Positions 1 through 6,581 of a stretch of DNA of 10,298 nt are shown in pieces. Both the position numbers and the translations under genes were made by a program. A model generated the notes under the pieces. That model saw only the letters and a list, made by a program, of their open reading frames with translations, searched no databases and was not told where the DNA came from. The stretch is from contig DAIOLC010000057.1 in assembly GCA_036756425.1 (NCBI GenBank), positions 1 to 10,298 of the forward strand. The letters run 5' to 3'. This stretch comes from UBA6115 sp012514225. GTDB taxonomy: Bacteria; Bacillota; Clostridia; Christensenellales; Aristaeellaceae. Within the stretch, counting starts at the first letter, position 1. Each line of letters begins with the position of its first letter.

Positions 1-1
1 G

Positions 2-58
2 ACGCTCGGCGAAATCATTGACTATTGCCAGCGAAAGGGAATATGTCTATCTCCATAG
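2..58 (+). CDS. 3' end of an unidentified upstream gene (partial)
   Basis: An open frame enters from the left edge and gives the residues TLGEIIDYCQRKGICLSP before a TAG stop. The stop overlaps the ribosome binding site of the next gene, as expected for genes in one transcription unit. Only 18 residues are visible, too few to assign a family. The other two forward frames also stay open for short distances here, so the choice of frame rests on the stop position and the protein-like composition. If real, it is the next gene inward in the integrative element. Confidence 0.35.
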   Translation, partial: TLGEIIDYCQRKGICLSP

Positions 59-65
59 GAGGTGG
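57..65 (+). promoter_or_regulatory. Strong ribosome binding site deciding a GTG start
   Basis: AGGAGGTGG is a long match to the 16S rRNA 3' end. It sits five bases before the GTG at 71 and supports that codon as the start of the exported-protein gene, since no ATG is close by. Confidence 0.8.
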
Positions 66-70
66 TTTAG

Positions 71-637
71 GTGAAAAGGATTATCTGCACTATTCTTGTG
101 GTTCTGTTAGTCGCTTCTCTAACTACAGGTCTTGCTAATGCGACACGGTTCAAGACAGGGTTTGATATCGAGGGATTACAATGGGGCATGAATGCGGAGG
201 AAGTTAACAGTTTATTGTTATTAAGGGGTTGGAGAGCGAGCACTCCAAGTCAACCACAGCCTTATGCAAGCACGATTTATCTTGGTGTGAGTGTGTATAA
301 ATGGCCTGTCGATAACGTCATTTTTATCCCTTACATTCACCCTGTCTTGGGAATGTATGTTTGCGGATATATCTTGTTTTATAAGGACGGTGTAACGGCC
401 TCCAACGAGAAGGTTAATCAGTTCAATAATGCTGAAATTGAGATTATTTACACTTATGGGTTACCCGATGAAAAGTATGATGATGTGAGTGGATACCTGA
501 AAGCAAGCATCTGGAATCTCGCGGACGGCTCTTTACTAACACTTGCAGCCGGAGAAGAACAGATTCTAATAGATTACAAATCGGCAGACGCTGACGAGAT
601 AAAATCGATAATTGAGCGGGAAAAGCAAGTAAAATGA
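71..637 (+). CDS. Small exported protein of unknown function, element cargo
   Basis: This 188-residue protein starts at a GTG with a strong ribosome binding site. Residues 1-24 form a Sec-type signal peptide: a basic start (MKR), a hydrophobic core, and an A-N-A site before Thr25. The cysteine at residue 6 is not in a lipobox, so a lipoprotein is unlikely. The mature part of about 164 residues has no membrane segment I can recognise. It begins with a GLQWGMNAEEV segment (residues 35-45), similar to a short WGM-plus-acidic-helix motif I associate with secreted proteins of unknown function; that link is an inference. Base composition is clearly more AT-rich than any other gene here, suggesting recent acquisition. 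Its TGA stop overlaps the integrase ATG (ATGA). I do not recognise a specific family. The gene is very likely real; its function is unknown. Confidence 0.8.
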   Translation: MKRIICTILVVLLVASLTTGLANATRFKTGFDIEGLQWGMNAEEVNSLLLLRGWRASTPSQPQPYASTIYLGVSVYKWPVDNVIFIPYIHPVLGMYVCGYILFYKDGVTASNEKVNQFNNAEIEIIYTYGLPDEKYDDVSGYLKASIWNLADGSLLTLAAGEEQILIDYKSADADEIKSIIEREKQVK

Positions 638-1827
638 CAACGACCCGGAAGCGGAAGGGGCAACGCCCGGACGGGTACATACAAGTGTCCGCCACGGTCG
701 GCCGGGATAAAAGCGGGAAGGCCATCCGGAAGTACTTCTTTGGCAGAACCCGCACCGAGGCCGAGGCCAAGCGCGATAAGTTCGTCGCCGAGCAGAATTC
801 CGGCCTCCGCATCGACGCGAAAACCCTCAAGCTCCGGGATTGGATAGAAATATGGAAAACGACCTACAAGGTCAAAACGGATGACTACGCACCCTACATC
901 AACCGAATAAACAAAGACCTCGGAGACCACCTCATCGGGGATATCTTCGAGCTCCACTTGCACGATACCCTGCACACGGCCTATTACCGGAAATCGACAT
1001 CCGCCGCCGTCAAGTACAGGATGATAATCAAGCAGATATTCTCCCGGGCCAAAAGCAACCGGCTCATTCTGAGCGACCCGTCCGAGAACCTTGCCCTGCC
1101 GAAGGAAACCACCGCAGGGAGCCACCGGGCGCTTGAGCGATGGGAGGCCGACCTCATCCTGAATAACTGGAAAGAGTACCGGGCCGGCAAATGGGCAATG
1201 ATAATGCTCCTGTGCGGCCTCCGGCGTGGGGAGATGGTTGCGCTCGATTGGGAAGACGTGGATTTGGAGAAGCGGACGCTCGCTGTGGTATCGTCGGCGC
1301 AGCTGCACGGAAAGGATGTCATCATCAAGACCGGAGCAAAGACCCTCGCCGGACGGAGAACCCTCCCCATTTGTGACCCCCTTCACGCGATGCTTTCCGA
1401 GACACCAGAGGCCGATAGAACCGGCCCGGTCTGCCGGAAGGCGGACGGAAGCCGAATCACCCTGTCTGCTGTTCTTCGGGGGTGGGCGACATACTGCCGG
1501 GTGCTCACACGCATCGCAAACGGAGAAAAACCGCTTCAGCAAGGCCGACGAGCTGACCGTGAAAAGGACGCCCAGAAGAAGGAGGAAAACCCGAAGGAAG
1601 AGAAGAAGCCCAAGGTCGTGTTTGATTGCACCCCGCACGACCTTAGACACACATACGCAACCGCCCTCTACGATGCGGGGGTTGATATTAAATCCGCGCA
1701 GTACTACCTCGGCCACGCAAACGTGACGATGACAATCAATCTGTACACCCACTTGTCCGCCGAGCGCGAGAATCAGGCACGGTCGGCCTTGACAGACTAC
1801 CTCGATAAGTGGCTGGACAGAAAATGA
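634..1827 (+). CDS. int: Tyrosine recombinase (integrase) of an integrative element
   Basis: This 397-residue site-specific recombinase should catalyse integration and excision of the element. Residues 10-50 resemble an AP2-like arm-DNA-binding domain (RPDGYIQVSATVG, then basic residues). Residues about 66-155 fit the core-binding SAM-like domain, and the rest is the catalytic domain. All catalytic residues can be placed: Arg197 in GLRRGE, a lysine at 232 or 236 in the beta-hairpin before RRTLP, His335 and Arg338 in HDLRHT, His361 in LGHANVT, and the nucleophile Tyr371 in INLYTH. The length is normal for this family, but residues about 296-328 form a highly charged Lys/Glu/Arg insertion just before the HxxR box. 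The start codon overlaps the preceding stop as ATGA, with only a weak ribosome binding site, so translation may be coupled. The gene points at the 3' end of tRNA-Pro 290 bp away, its likely integration target. Intact and probably functional. Confidence 0.95.
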   Translation: MTTTRKRKGQRPDGYIQVSATVGRDKSGKAIRKYFFGRTRTEAEAKRDKFVAEQNSGLRIDAKTLKLRDWIEIWKTTYKVKTDDYAPYINRINKDLGDHLIGDIFELHLHDTLHTAYYRKSTSAAVKYRMIIKQIFSRAKSNRLILSDPSENLALPKETTAGSHRALERWEADLILNNWKEYRAGKWAMIMLLCGLRRGEMVALDWEDVDLEKRTLAVVSSAQLHGKDVIIKTGAKTLAGRRTLPICDPLHAMLSETPEADRTGPVCRKADGSRITLSAVLRGWATYCRVLTRIANGEKPLQQGRRADREKDAQKKEENPKEEKKPKVVFDCTPHDLRHTYATALYDAGVDIKSAQYYLGHANVTMTINLYTHLSAERENQARSALTDYLDKWLDRK

Positions 1828-1833
1828 AGCGGC

Positions 1834-1991
1834 GTGGTAATATTCAAGCGCCCCGTGGGTAAGCGGGGAAACTGGTGGGATTCAGCTTACCCGGCCCACC
1901 ATACGTTCCGGGAGTACCACCCCCAACATGAGGGGAGTTGCGAAACCGGGGCGTCTTTTTATCACCCGGCCATATACCACATTTATACCAC
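1834..1991. repeat. TACCAC motifs, candidate integrase arm-type sites
   Basis: TACCAC occurs at 1915-1920, 1975-1980 and 1986-1991, and its inverse GTGGTA at 1834-1839. The last two direct copies share the longer TATACCAC and repeat with an 11-bp period, about one helical turn. Short repeated motifs beside the core site are typical of arm-type sites bound by the N-terminal domain of tyrosine recombinases. The assignment is inferred from position and spacing. Confidence 0.35.
1849..1960 (+). terminator. Structured 3' region of int ending in a U-tract, possible terminator
   Basis: After the int stop the RNA can fold into a closed domain. An outer helix pairs CGCCCCG (1849-1855) with CGGGGCG (1947-1953) and is followed by TCTTTTT. 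Inside are a perfect 8-bp hairpin, GGGTAAGC (1857-1864) with GCTTACCC (1885-1892), and a small CCCC/GGGG hairpin (1921-1924 with 1932-1935). GGTGGG in the first loop (1874-1879) also matches CCCACC (1895-1900), giving an alternative or pseudoknot-like pairing. The simplest reading is an elaborate intrinsic terminator for the element's rightward transcript. A separate structured RNA cannot be excluded. Confidence 0.45.
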
Positions 1992-2008
1992 GCGCCCCAT
2001 GCGCGATT
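1988..2008. repeat. Left copy of a 20-bp imperfect direct repeat around tRNA-Pro
   Basis: CCACGCGCC-CCAT-GCGCGATT matches CCACGCGCC-AAC-GCGCGATT at 2198-2217, differing only in the 3-4 bases between the conserved halves. This copy lies on the element side of the tRNA terminator. The other directly abuts the tRNA 5' end. Each copy also contains a short GCGC-type inverted repeat. Confidence 0.6.
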
Positions 2009-2017
2009 AGACGTCCG

Positions 2018-2033
2018 GTGCGCCCTGTGCGCC
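2018..2033. repeat. Short tandem GTGCGCC pair
   Basis: GTGCGCC occurs at 2018-2024 and again at 2027-2033, a 9-bp period, within the int-tRNA interval. It may be chance in GC-rich DNA or a protein-binding site near the attachment region. Confidence 0.25.
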
Positions 2034-2068
2034 TGTAAATCTGGAAATCGGGGAATACCCCGAGGCAT

Positions 2069-2113
2069 AAAAAAAGAAGGCCTCACAAGCCATTCTGTAG
2101 CATTGTCAGGCCT
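2069..2113 (-). terminator. Intrinsic terminator after tRNA-Pro
   Basis: Read on the minus strand, AGGCCTGACAA and TTGTGAGGCCT form an 11-bp stem with one mismatch (2078-2088 with 2103-2113), followed by TTC and a run of seven T (2069-2075). It starts 7 bases past the tRNA CCA end. If the element is integrated in the tRNA, this terminator belongs to the element rather than to the original locus. Confidence 0.75.
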
Positions 2114-2120
2114 CCCGGAT

Positions 2121-2197
<77 letters not shown>

Positions 2198-2217
2198 CCA
2201 CGCGCCAACGCGCGATT
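2198..2217. repeat. Right copy of the 20-bp imperfect direct repeat, in the tRNA leader
   Basis: This copy occupies the transcribed leader between the tRNA-Pro promoter and the mature 5' end, so it should be removed by RNase P. It matches 1988-2008 in both conserved halves and in the same orientation. Confidence 0.6.
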
Positions 2218-2220
2218 GGC

Positions 2221-2249
2221 ATACTACCAAAGCAGGCCTGCCTTGTCAA
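2221..2249 (-). promoter_or_regulatory. Promoter of tRNA-Pro
   Basis: On the minus strand, a consensus -35 TTGACA (2249-2244) is followed by a 17-bp spacer and a -10 TAGTAT (2226-2221). The predicted start lies about 15-18 bases before the mature tRNA 5' end. This is a strong sigma-A-type promoter, as expected for a tRNA gene. Confidence 0.85.
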
Positions 2250-2310
2250 GCGGAAACCGGCGGTTTTCGCAAAGTCTCGGGCATTCTATTTATCAGAAGC
2301 GGGCAGGGAA

Positions 2311-2365
2311 ATGAATCGAAAAGCGCCCGGCGGAAATGCCAGCCGGGGCGCTTTTATTGATTCAT
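2311..2365 (-). terminator. Strong intrinsic terminator of the GNAT-like gene
   Basis: AAAAGCGCCCGGC (2319-2331) pairs with GCCGGGGCGCTTTT (2342-2355) with one bulged base. Outer arms ATGAATC (2311-2317) and GATTCAT (2359-2365) extend the stem. It lies 18 bp past the stop of the minus-strand gene. The A/T tracts on both sides make it potentially bidirectional. Confidence 0.85.
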
Positions 2366-2383
2366 TCGTTGGACCGCCGGTGT

Positions 2384-3508
2384 TTACAAGCCCAACCGGT
2401 AGACCCGATAGCGGCGGTAGACCTCTCCGCCCACGGACTGGGTGTTGTTGATGGAGACGGCATGCGTTTCATCCACCAGGGAGCCCTCGATGTTCTTCAG
2501 GCCCAGGCGCCTGCCGCTGTTGACCGCCTCGGACAGCAAGACGGCGTTGACCGCCTTGTTCTGGTATTCGGGGATGACATACTGCATCGGGCAGCGAACC
2601 TTTGTGATGCGCGGCGTCCTGAGGACGCGGAGCAACCAGTTCCAGGGCGTCCGGCGCCCGTCCGTGCCCCGAATCGCGGGGGTCGCGTCCAGGAAGCCGA
2701 CCACGCAGCCGATGGGCCGGCTGCCCGCGTAGGCCATCACGGCGATTTCGTTGCGCAGCCAGGGCTTGATGCGCTTGAACAGCGCCAGCAGGTCGTCCGT
2801 GGTCGGAGGGTCGCTGAAGGGCTCCTCCGGCTCCGCCTCGCTGATGACCCGGGACAGGTCCTGGGTGACGCGGATCAGGTTGCTGCGGGTGAAGTCCACG
2901 TGCTCCACGCGGAAATCAAACCGCTCGCGGATGCGGTCTGCCATGGACAGGACGCGCGACACCGGCACCTTGTCCACCGGGATATCGTAGGCCAGGTAGT
3001 CCCGCCACTTTTCAAAGCCGTATTTCTCCAGCATCTGGGGAAGGGCCGGCGTATTGTAGGCGTTGTACAGGACAGGCGGCCCGTCGAAGCCCTCTGCCAG
3101 AAGGCCGCGGTTGAGCAGGTCGTAACGGGGCGGAATCGGCCCGAAAACCTGCTTCGCGCCGTGCTCGCGCAGGAAGCGCATCGCGGCGTCCAAAACGGCG
3201 TGGGCATATTCGTAATTCTCGTAGGATTCAAACAGGCTGATGTAGCCGGTCTCCACCTTGAGCCGGGAGGAGAGCAGCAGGTCGACGCCGGCCAGCACCC
3301 GGGCGACCGGGGTTTCGTTGTCGTATGCCAGGAAGAGGCGCTGATTCCCGCGGGTGAAAAACTCGTTGTCGGCGCCCGTCAGCGCCTTTTGCAGGTCGCG
3401 CCGCATCGGGGGCGCCCAGTTGGGGTCCTTCCGGTAGATATCAAAAGGCAACTGGATGAAGGGCTTGAGCGCCTGGGGGGTCGGCTTGACGATTTCCACG
3501 TGAATCAT
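2384..3508 (-). CDS. GNAT-like protein of unknown substrate
   Basis: This 374-residue protein resembles a family of conserved bacterial proteins usually annotated as GNAT-fold N-acetyltransferases. Visible signatures are FDIYRKDPNWAPPMRRDL (about residues 22-39), a block at 123-152 with GPIPPRYD and GFDGPP followed by YNAYN, and EKYGFEKWRDYLAYDI (161-176). A C-terminal GNAT-like half has IGCVVGFLDA, VIPEYQNKAVNAVL and a final YRRYRVYRL. No signal peptide or membrane segment is seen, so it is probably cytoplasmic. The substrate is unknown. I placed the start at 3508 because GGAGG (3520-3516) lies seven bases before that ATG; an in-frame ATG at 3529 would put this site inside the coding region. 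The gene has its own promoter and terminator and appears monocistronic. The gene is certain, the GNAT label moderately so. Confidence 0.85.
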   Translation of the reverse strand: MIHVEIVKPTPQALKPFIQLPFDIYRKDPNWAPPMRRDLQKALTGADNEFFTRGNQRLFLAYDNETPVARVLAGVDLLLSSRLKVETGYISLFESYENYEYAHAVLDAAMRFLREHGAKQVFGPIPPRYDLLNRGLLAEGFDGPPVLYNAYNTPALPQMLEKYGFEKWRDYLAYDIPVDKVPVSRVLSMADRIRERFDFRVEHVDFTRSNLIRVTQDLSRVISEAEPEEPFSDPPTTDDLLALFKRIKPWLRNEIAVMAYAGSRPIGCVVGFLDATPAIRGTDGRRTPWNWLLRVLRTPRITKVRCPMQYVIPEYQNKAVNAVLLSEAVNSGRRLGLKNIEGSLVDETHAVSINNTQSVGGEVYRRYRVYRLGL

Positions 3509-3543
3509 ATCGAATCCTCCGCTGGGCATTCCGTCCTGGCGGA

Positions 3544-3572
3544 ATTATAGCATCCCGTCGCAGGAGGGGCAA
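3544..3572 (-). promoter_or_regulatory. Promoter of the GNAT-like gene
   Basis: On the minus strand, -35 TTGCCC (3572-3567), a 17-bp spacer and a perfect -10 TATAAT (3549-3544) lie about 35 bp before the chosen ATG. This separates the gene transcriptionally from lon-ysxC upstream. Confidence 0.8.
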
Positions 3573-3596
3573 GGAAGCCCGGGGCAGGGCACTTCC
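3573..3596 (-). terminator. Weak hairpin after ysxC
   Basis: GGAAGCCC (3573-3580) can pair with GGGC and TTCC (3587-3590, 3593-3596) around a two-base bulge. No clear U-tract follows on the minus strand; the sequence runs directly into the -35 of the next promoter. It may be a weak terminator, so some readthrough into the GNAT-like gene is possible. Confidence 0.3.
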
Positions 3597-3602
3597 CTTT
3601 GA

Positions 3603-4187
3603 TTACCCGGAAACGGCGCGCCCGACGCGCTCCAGCAGCTCGGCCCGGCCTTCGCCCGTCTGGGCGGAGGTCTGCACGATGTCGAAGGGCTGCACGGCCA
3701 GGGCGCGCGCCAGCACCGGAAGCGCCTTGCCCCGCTGGGCGCGCGACAGCTTGTCCGCCTTGGTCGCGGCCACCAGGAAGGGCAGCCCGTTCCGGTAAAG
3801 GAAGGCGTTCATCGTCAAATCGCCCTGGGAAGGCTCATGCCTGATGTCCACCAGGTGAAGCACCAGGCGCAGCGTCTCCGCGCGGGCGAAATACTCTTCC
3901 ATCATGCGCCCCCAGCTTTGTTGCTCCCGCTTGGAAACCCGGGCGTAGCCGTAGCCGGGCAGGTCGATGAGATGAAAGGCGTCGTTGATGAGAAACACGT
4001 TGATCAGCCGGGTCTTTCCCGGCGTCCCGCTGGTCTTGGCGAGGTTCCTGACACGGCAGAGGCTGTTGATGAGGCTGCTCTTCCCCACGTTGCTGCGCCC
4101 CGCGACTGCGACCTGTGGCAGGCCGCGGCCGGGGAAGGCCCCGTAGCGGGGCAGGCTGGTGACGAAGGCCGCCGACTTGATTTCCAT
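3603..4187 (-). CDS. ysxC: Ribosome-assembly GTPase YsxC/EngB
   Basis: This 194-residue GTPase of the TrmE-Era-EngA-YihA-Septin group acts in late assembly of the 50S ribosomal subunit. All G motifs are present: G1 GRSNVGKS (30-37), the G2 region SGTPGKT (53-59), G3 DLPGYG (75-80), G4 TKAD (142-145) and G5 TSAQTG (173-178). Length is normal for the family. Its ATG shares one base with the lon stop codon (TAATG), so translation is probably coupled to lon and the two are co-transcribed. The lon-ysxC order is common in Bacillota, where both belong to the tig-clp-lon neighbourhood. Confidence 0.97.
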   Translation of the reverse strand: MEIKSAAFVTSLPRYGAFPGRGLPQVAVAGRSNVGKSSLINSLCRVRNLAKTSGTPGKTRLINVFLINDAFHLIDLPGYGYARVSKREQQSWGRMMEEYFARAETLRLVLHLVDIRHEPSQGDLTMNAFLYRNGLPFLVAATKADKLSRAQRGKALPVLARALAVQPFDIVQTSAQTGEGRAELLERVGRAVSG

Positions 4188-6529
4188 TATTCCGTCAGCA
4201 GCGCCAGCGAGGCGACCTCGTCGGCTGTCGCGACGTAGTGGATATCAAAGGAATCCCGGATGTAAGCCGGCAATTCCAGGACGTCCTTCCGGTTCTCCTG
4301 CGGCAGGGCCAGCAGGCGGATGCCCGCCCGGAAAGCCGCAAGCAGCTTTTCCTTGATGCCCCCGATGGGCAGCACACGGCCGCCCAGGGTGATTTCACCG
4401 GTCATCGCCAGGTCCTGGCGCACCTTGCGGCCGCTGAGCGCGGACAGCATCGCGACGGTCATCGTGATGCCGGCGGAAGGCCCGTCCTTGGGCACGGCGC
4501 CTTCCGGCACGTGGATGTGGATGTCCATCTTGTGGTGGAAGTCCTCTGGCAGCCGGTAGCGCTCGCTGCTGGAGCGCACCCAGGACAGCGCGGCCTGCCC
4601 GCTTTCCTTCATGACCTCGCCCAGATGGCCTGTCAGCGACAGCTTGCCCGTGCCCGGCATCACGGCGCACTCCACTTTGAGCAGCTCGCCGCCCACCTCG
4701 GTATACGCCAGGCCGATGACCACGCCGGCCAGCGGCTCCTTGTCCGGCTGTTCGCGCAGGTAGCGCGGCGGGCCCAGGTACTCCTCCAGGGAACCGGGCA
4801 GGACGGTGACCGTGTCGACGCCTTTGTCCAGCATCTCCACTGCCGCCTTGCGAACCACCTTGGCCAGGGTGCGCGCCAGTGTGCGCACGCCCGCCTCGCG
4901 GGTATAGCCCTCGATGGCCGCGCGGATGGCGGCCTTGGTCATCTTCACGCTGCGGGGCGGCAGCCCGTTTTCCAGAATCTGCCGCCGCAGCAGGTGCTTC
5001 CGCGCGATTTGCAGCTTTTCTTCCTCGGTGTAGCTGGAGACCTCGATGATTTCCATCCGGTCCAGCAAGGCCGGCGGGATGGTGTCCCGCGTGTTGGCAG
5101 TTGTGATGAACAGGACGCGGGACAGGTCGAAGGCGATATCCAGATAATGGTCGCGGAAGGACGCGTTCTGCTCGGAATCCAGCACCTCCAGCATGGCGCT
5201 GGCGGGGTCGCCCCGGTAGTCGTTGCCCATCTTGTCGATTTCGTCGAAGAGGAAAACCGGGTTCATGGTGCCCGCCCGCTTGATGCCGCTGATGATGTGG
5301 CCGGGAATGGCGCCGATGTAGGTGCGGCGGTGCCCATAGATTTCCGCCTCGTCCCTTACGCCGCCCAGGCTGAGCTTGACGAATTTCCGCCCCAGCGCCT
5401 TGGCGATGGCCTTGACGATGGAGGTCTTGCCCACGCCGGGCGGGCCGACGAAGCAGAGGATGGGCCCGCGGGGCACCACCTGCTCCTCCGTTTTCTGGCG
5501 CATGGAGAGAACGGCCAGGTACTCGATGATGCGTTCCTTGACCTTCTCCATGCCGAAATGGTCCTCGTCCAGGATGCGCCGGGCACGGCCCAGTGACAGC
5601 TGGTCCCTGGAGTATTTCCCCCAGGGCAGCTCGGCCAGCCAGTCCAGGTAGTTCTCCGAAACCGTGGATTCCGGGCTGCCCGCCATCATGCGGGACAGGC
5701 GCTCCAGCTCCTTGTCGGCCTTTTCGCGGGCTTCCGGGTTCAAGGGAATGGCGCTCAGCTTTTTGCGCATCTCCTCGACGTCGTCCTCATCCCCTTCGCC
5801 CAGCTCCTCCTGGATGGCCTTGATCTGCTCGCGCAGGTAATACTCGCGCTGGGACTTGTCCACCTGCATGCGGATGCGCAGCTGGACGACGCGGTCGATG
5901 TTGGCGTTGCGCACCTCGCGCGCCAGCAGGACGCACAGCGCCTCCAGGCGGTCCTGGGTGCGCTGCTGCGCCAGCAGGCTGTGGCGCTCCTGCTGGTCGG
6001 TCAGCAGGTTGGCGGCGATGACGTCCACCAGCTCGTCCGGGTCGGAGATGCGCTTGATGGAGCGGATGAGGTCCTCGCTGATGCGGTTGCCGATTTCGGC
6101 AAAACTGTCCAGGCTTTCCTTGGCCACGCGGACGAGCGCCTGCAATTCCGGCGTGTCCTCCTTGGCGGAATAGGGCGCGATGGGTTTGACCAGCGCAATC
6201 CAGCTATCCTCGTCCGGCAGAATCCGCTGGATGAGCGCGCGGCTCTCCCCCTCGATGAGCACGCGCAGGTTGTTGCCCGGCAGGTGCAGAACCTGCTTGA
6301 TGCGCGCGATGGAGCCTGCCTCATAGAGGTCCTGGAGGGCGGGGTCTTCCTTTTCCTCGTTTTTCTGCATCACCAGGAAGATGCGCTGGTCTCCCGCCAT
6401 CGCGGCGTTGACCGCGGCGACGCTGCGCCCCCGGCCCACGTCGATGTGCAGCACAGTGTGCGGGAAGACCAGGGTGCCCCGCAGGGGCAAAAAGGGAAGG
6501 GTCAGGTTTCCGTTGATGCGTTTGGCCAT
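4187..6529 (-). CDS. lon: ATP-dependent protease Lon (LonA type)
   Basis: This 780-residue cytoplasmic AAA+ protease degrades misfolded and short-lived regulatory proteins as a hexamer. Residues about 10-205 form the Lon substrate-binding domain (LPFLPLRGTLVFP), followed by a helical linker. The ATPase has Walker A GPPGVGKT (362-369) and Walker B FLFDEID (426-432). The protease domain has catalytic Ser685 in PKDGPSAG and Lys728 in GGIKEKLL; the 43-residue spacing equals that of Ser679-Lys722 in E. coli Lon. There is no transmembrane insertion, so it is LonA rather than LonB. AAGGAG (6540-6535) lies five bases before the ATG. A terminator hairpin sits directly upstream and no promoter is obvious in the 52-bp gap to clpX, so expression may depend on readthrough or on a promoter inside clpX. 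Confidence 0.98.
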   Translation of the reverse strand: MAKRINGNLTLPFLPLRGTLVFPHTVLHIDVGRGRSVAAVNAAMAGDQRIFLVMQKNEEKEDPALQDLYEAGSIARIKQVLHLPGNNLRVLIEGESRALIQRILPDEDSWIALVKPIAPYSAKEDTPELQALVRVAKESLDSFAEIGNRISEDLIRSIKRISDPDELVDVIAANLLTDQQERHSLLAQQRTQDRLEALCVLLAREVRNANIDRVVQLRIRMQVDKSQREYYLREQIKAIQEELGEGDEDDVEEMRKKLSAIPLNPEAREKADKELERLSRMMAGSPESTVSENYLDWLAELPWGKYSRDQLSLGRARRILDEDHFGMEKVKERIIEYLAVLSMRQKTEEQVVPRGPILCFVGPPGVGKTSIVKAIAKALGRKFVKLSLGGVRDEAEIYGHRRTYIGAIPGHIISGIKRAGTMNPVFLFDEIDKMGNDYRGDPASAMLEVLDSEQNASFRDHYLDIAFDLSRVLFITTANTRDTIPPALLDRMEIIEVSSYTEEEKLQIARKHLLRRQILENGLPPRSVKMTKAAIRAAIEGYTREAGVRTLARTLAKVVRKAAVEMLDKGVDTVTVLPGSLEEYLGPPRYLREQPDKEPLAGVVIGLAYTEVGGELLKVECAVMPGTGKLSLTGHLGEVMKESGQAALSWVRSSSERYRLPEDFHHKMDIHIHVPEGAVPKDGPSAGITMTVAMLSALSGRKVRQDLAMTGEITLGGRVLPIGGIKEKLLAAFRAGIRLLALPQENRKDVLELPAYIRDSFDIHYVATADEVASLALLTE

Positions 6530-6541
6530 GGGTTCTCCTTG

Positions 6542-6570
6542 AAAAACGCTCCTTCCCTCTTGGAAGGAGC
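6542..6570 (-). terminator. Intrinsic terminator or attenuator between clpX and lon
   Basis: On the minus strand a perfect 9-bp stem, GCTCCTTCC (6570-6562) with GGAAGGAGC (6556-6548), has a 5-base loop and is followed by G and TTTTT (6546-6542). The U-tract ends one base before the lon ribosome binding site. The 5' arm contains CTCCTT, which could alternatively pair with the lon AAGGAG site. Confidence 0.8.
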
Positions 6571-6581
6571 CCGTAATGGTG

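Noticed and set aside
574..1752. 392-codon open frame on the - strand opposite int
   Set aside because: int carries every catalytic residue of a tyrosine recombinase; the reverse frame shows no recognisable domain.
1864..1924. Cobalamin-riboswitch-like string (GGGGAAACTGGTG, later CCGGGAGTACCACC)
   Set aside because: The resemblance to the GGGAA-N3-GGTG core and B12 box is loose, the conserved CCCGCNACTGT block is missing, and no same-strand gene follows to be controlled.
2311..2365. Long inverted repeat considered as an insertion-sequence end
   Set aside because: Its position just past a stop codon, GC-rich core and A/T flanks fit an intrinsic terminator; there is no transposase or target duplication.
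2336..3550. 404-codon open frame on the + strand opposite the GNAT-like gene
   Set aside because: The minus-strand gene has a promoter, ribosome binding site, terminator and family motifs; the + frame has none of these.
4238..5596. 452-codon open frame on the + strand inside lon
   Set aside because: Shadow of lon in GC-rich DNA with few stop codons; rich in His, Gln, Ala and Gly without domain motifs.
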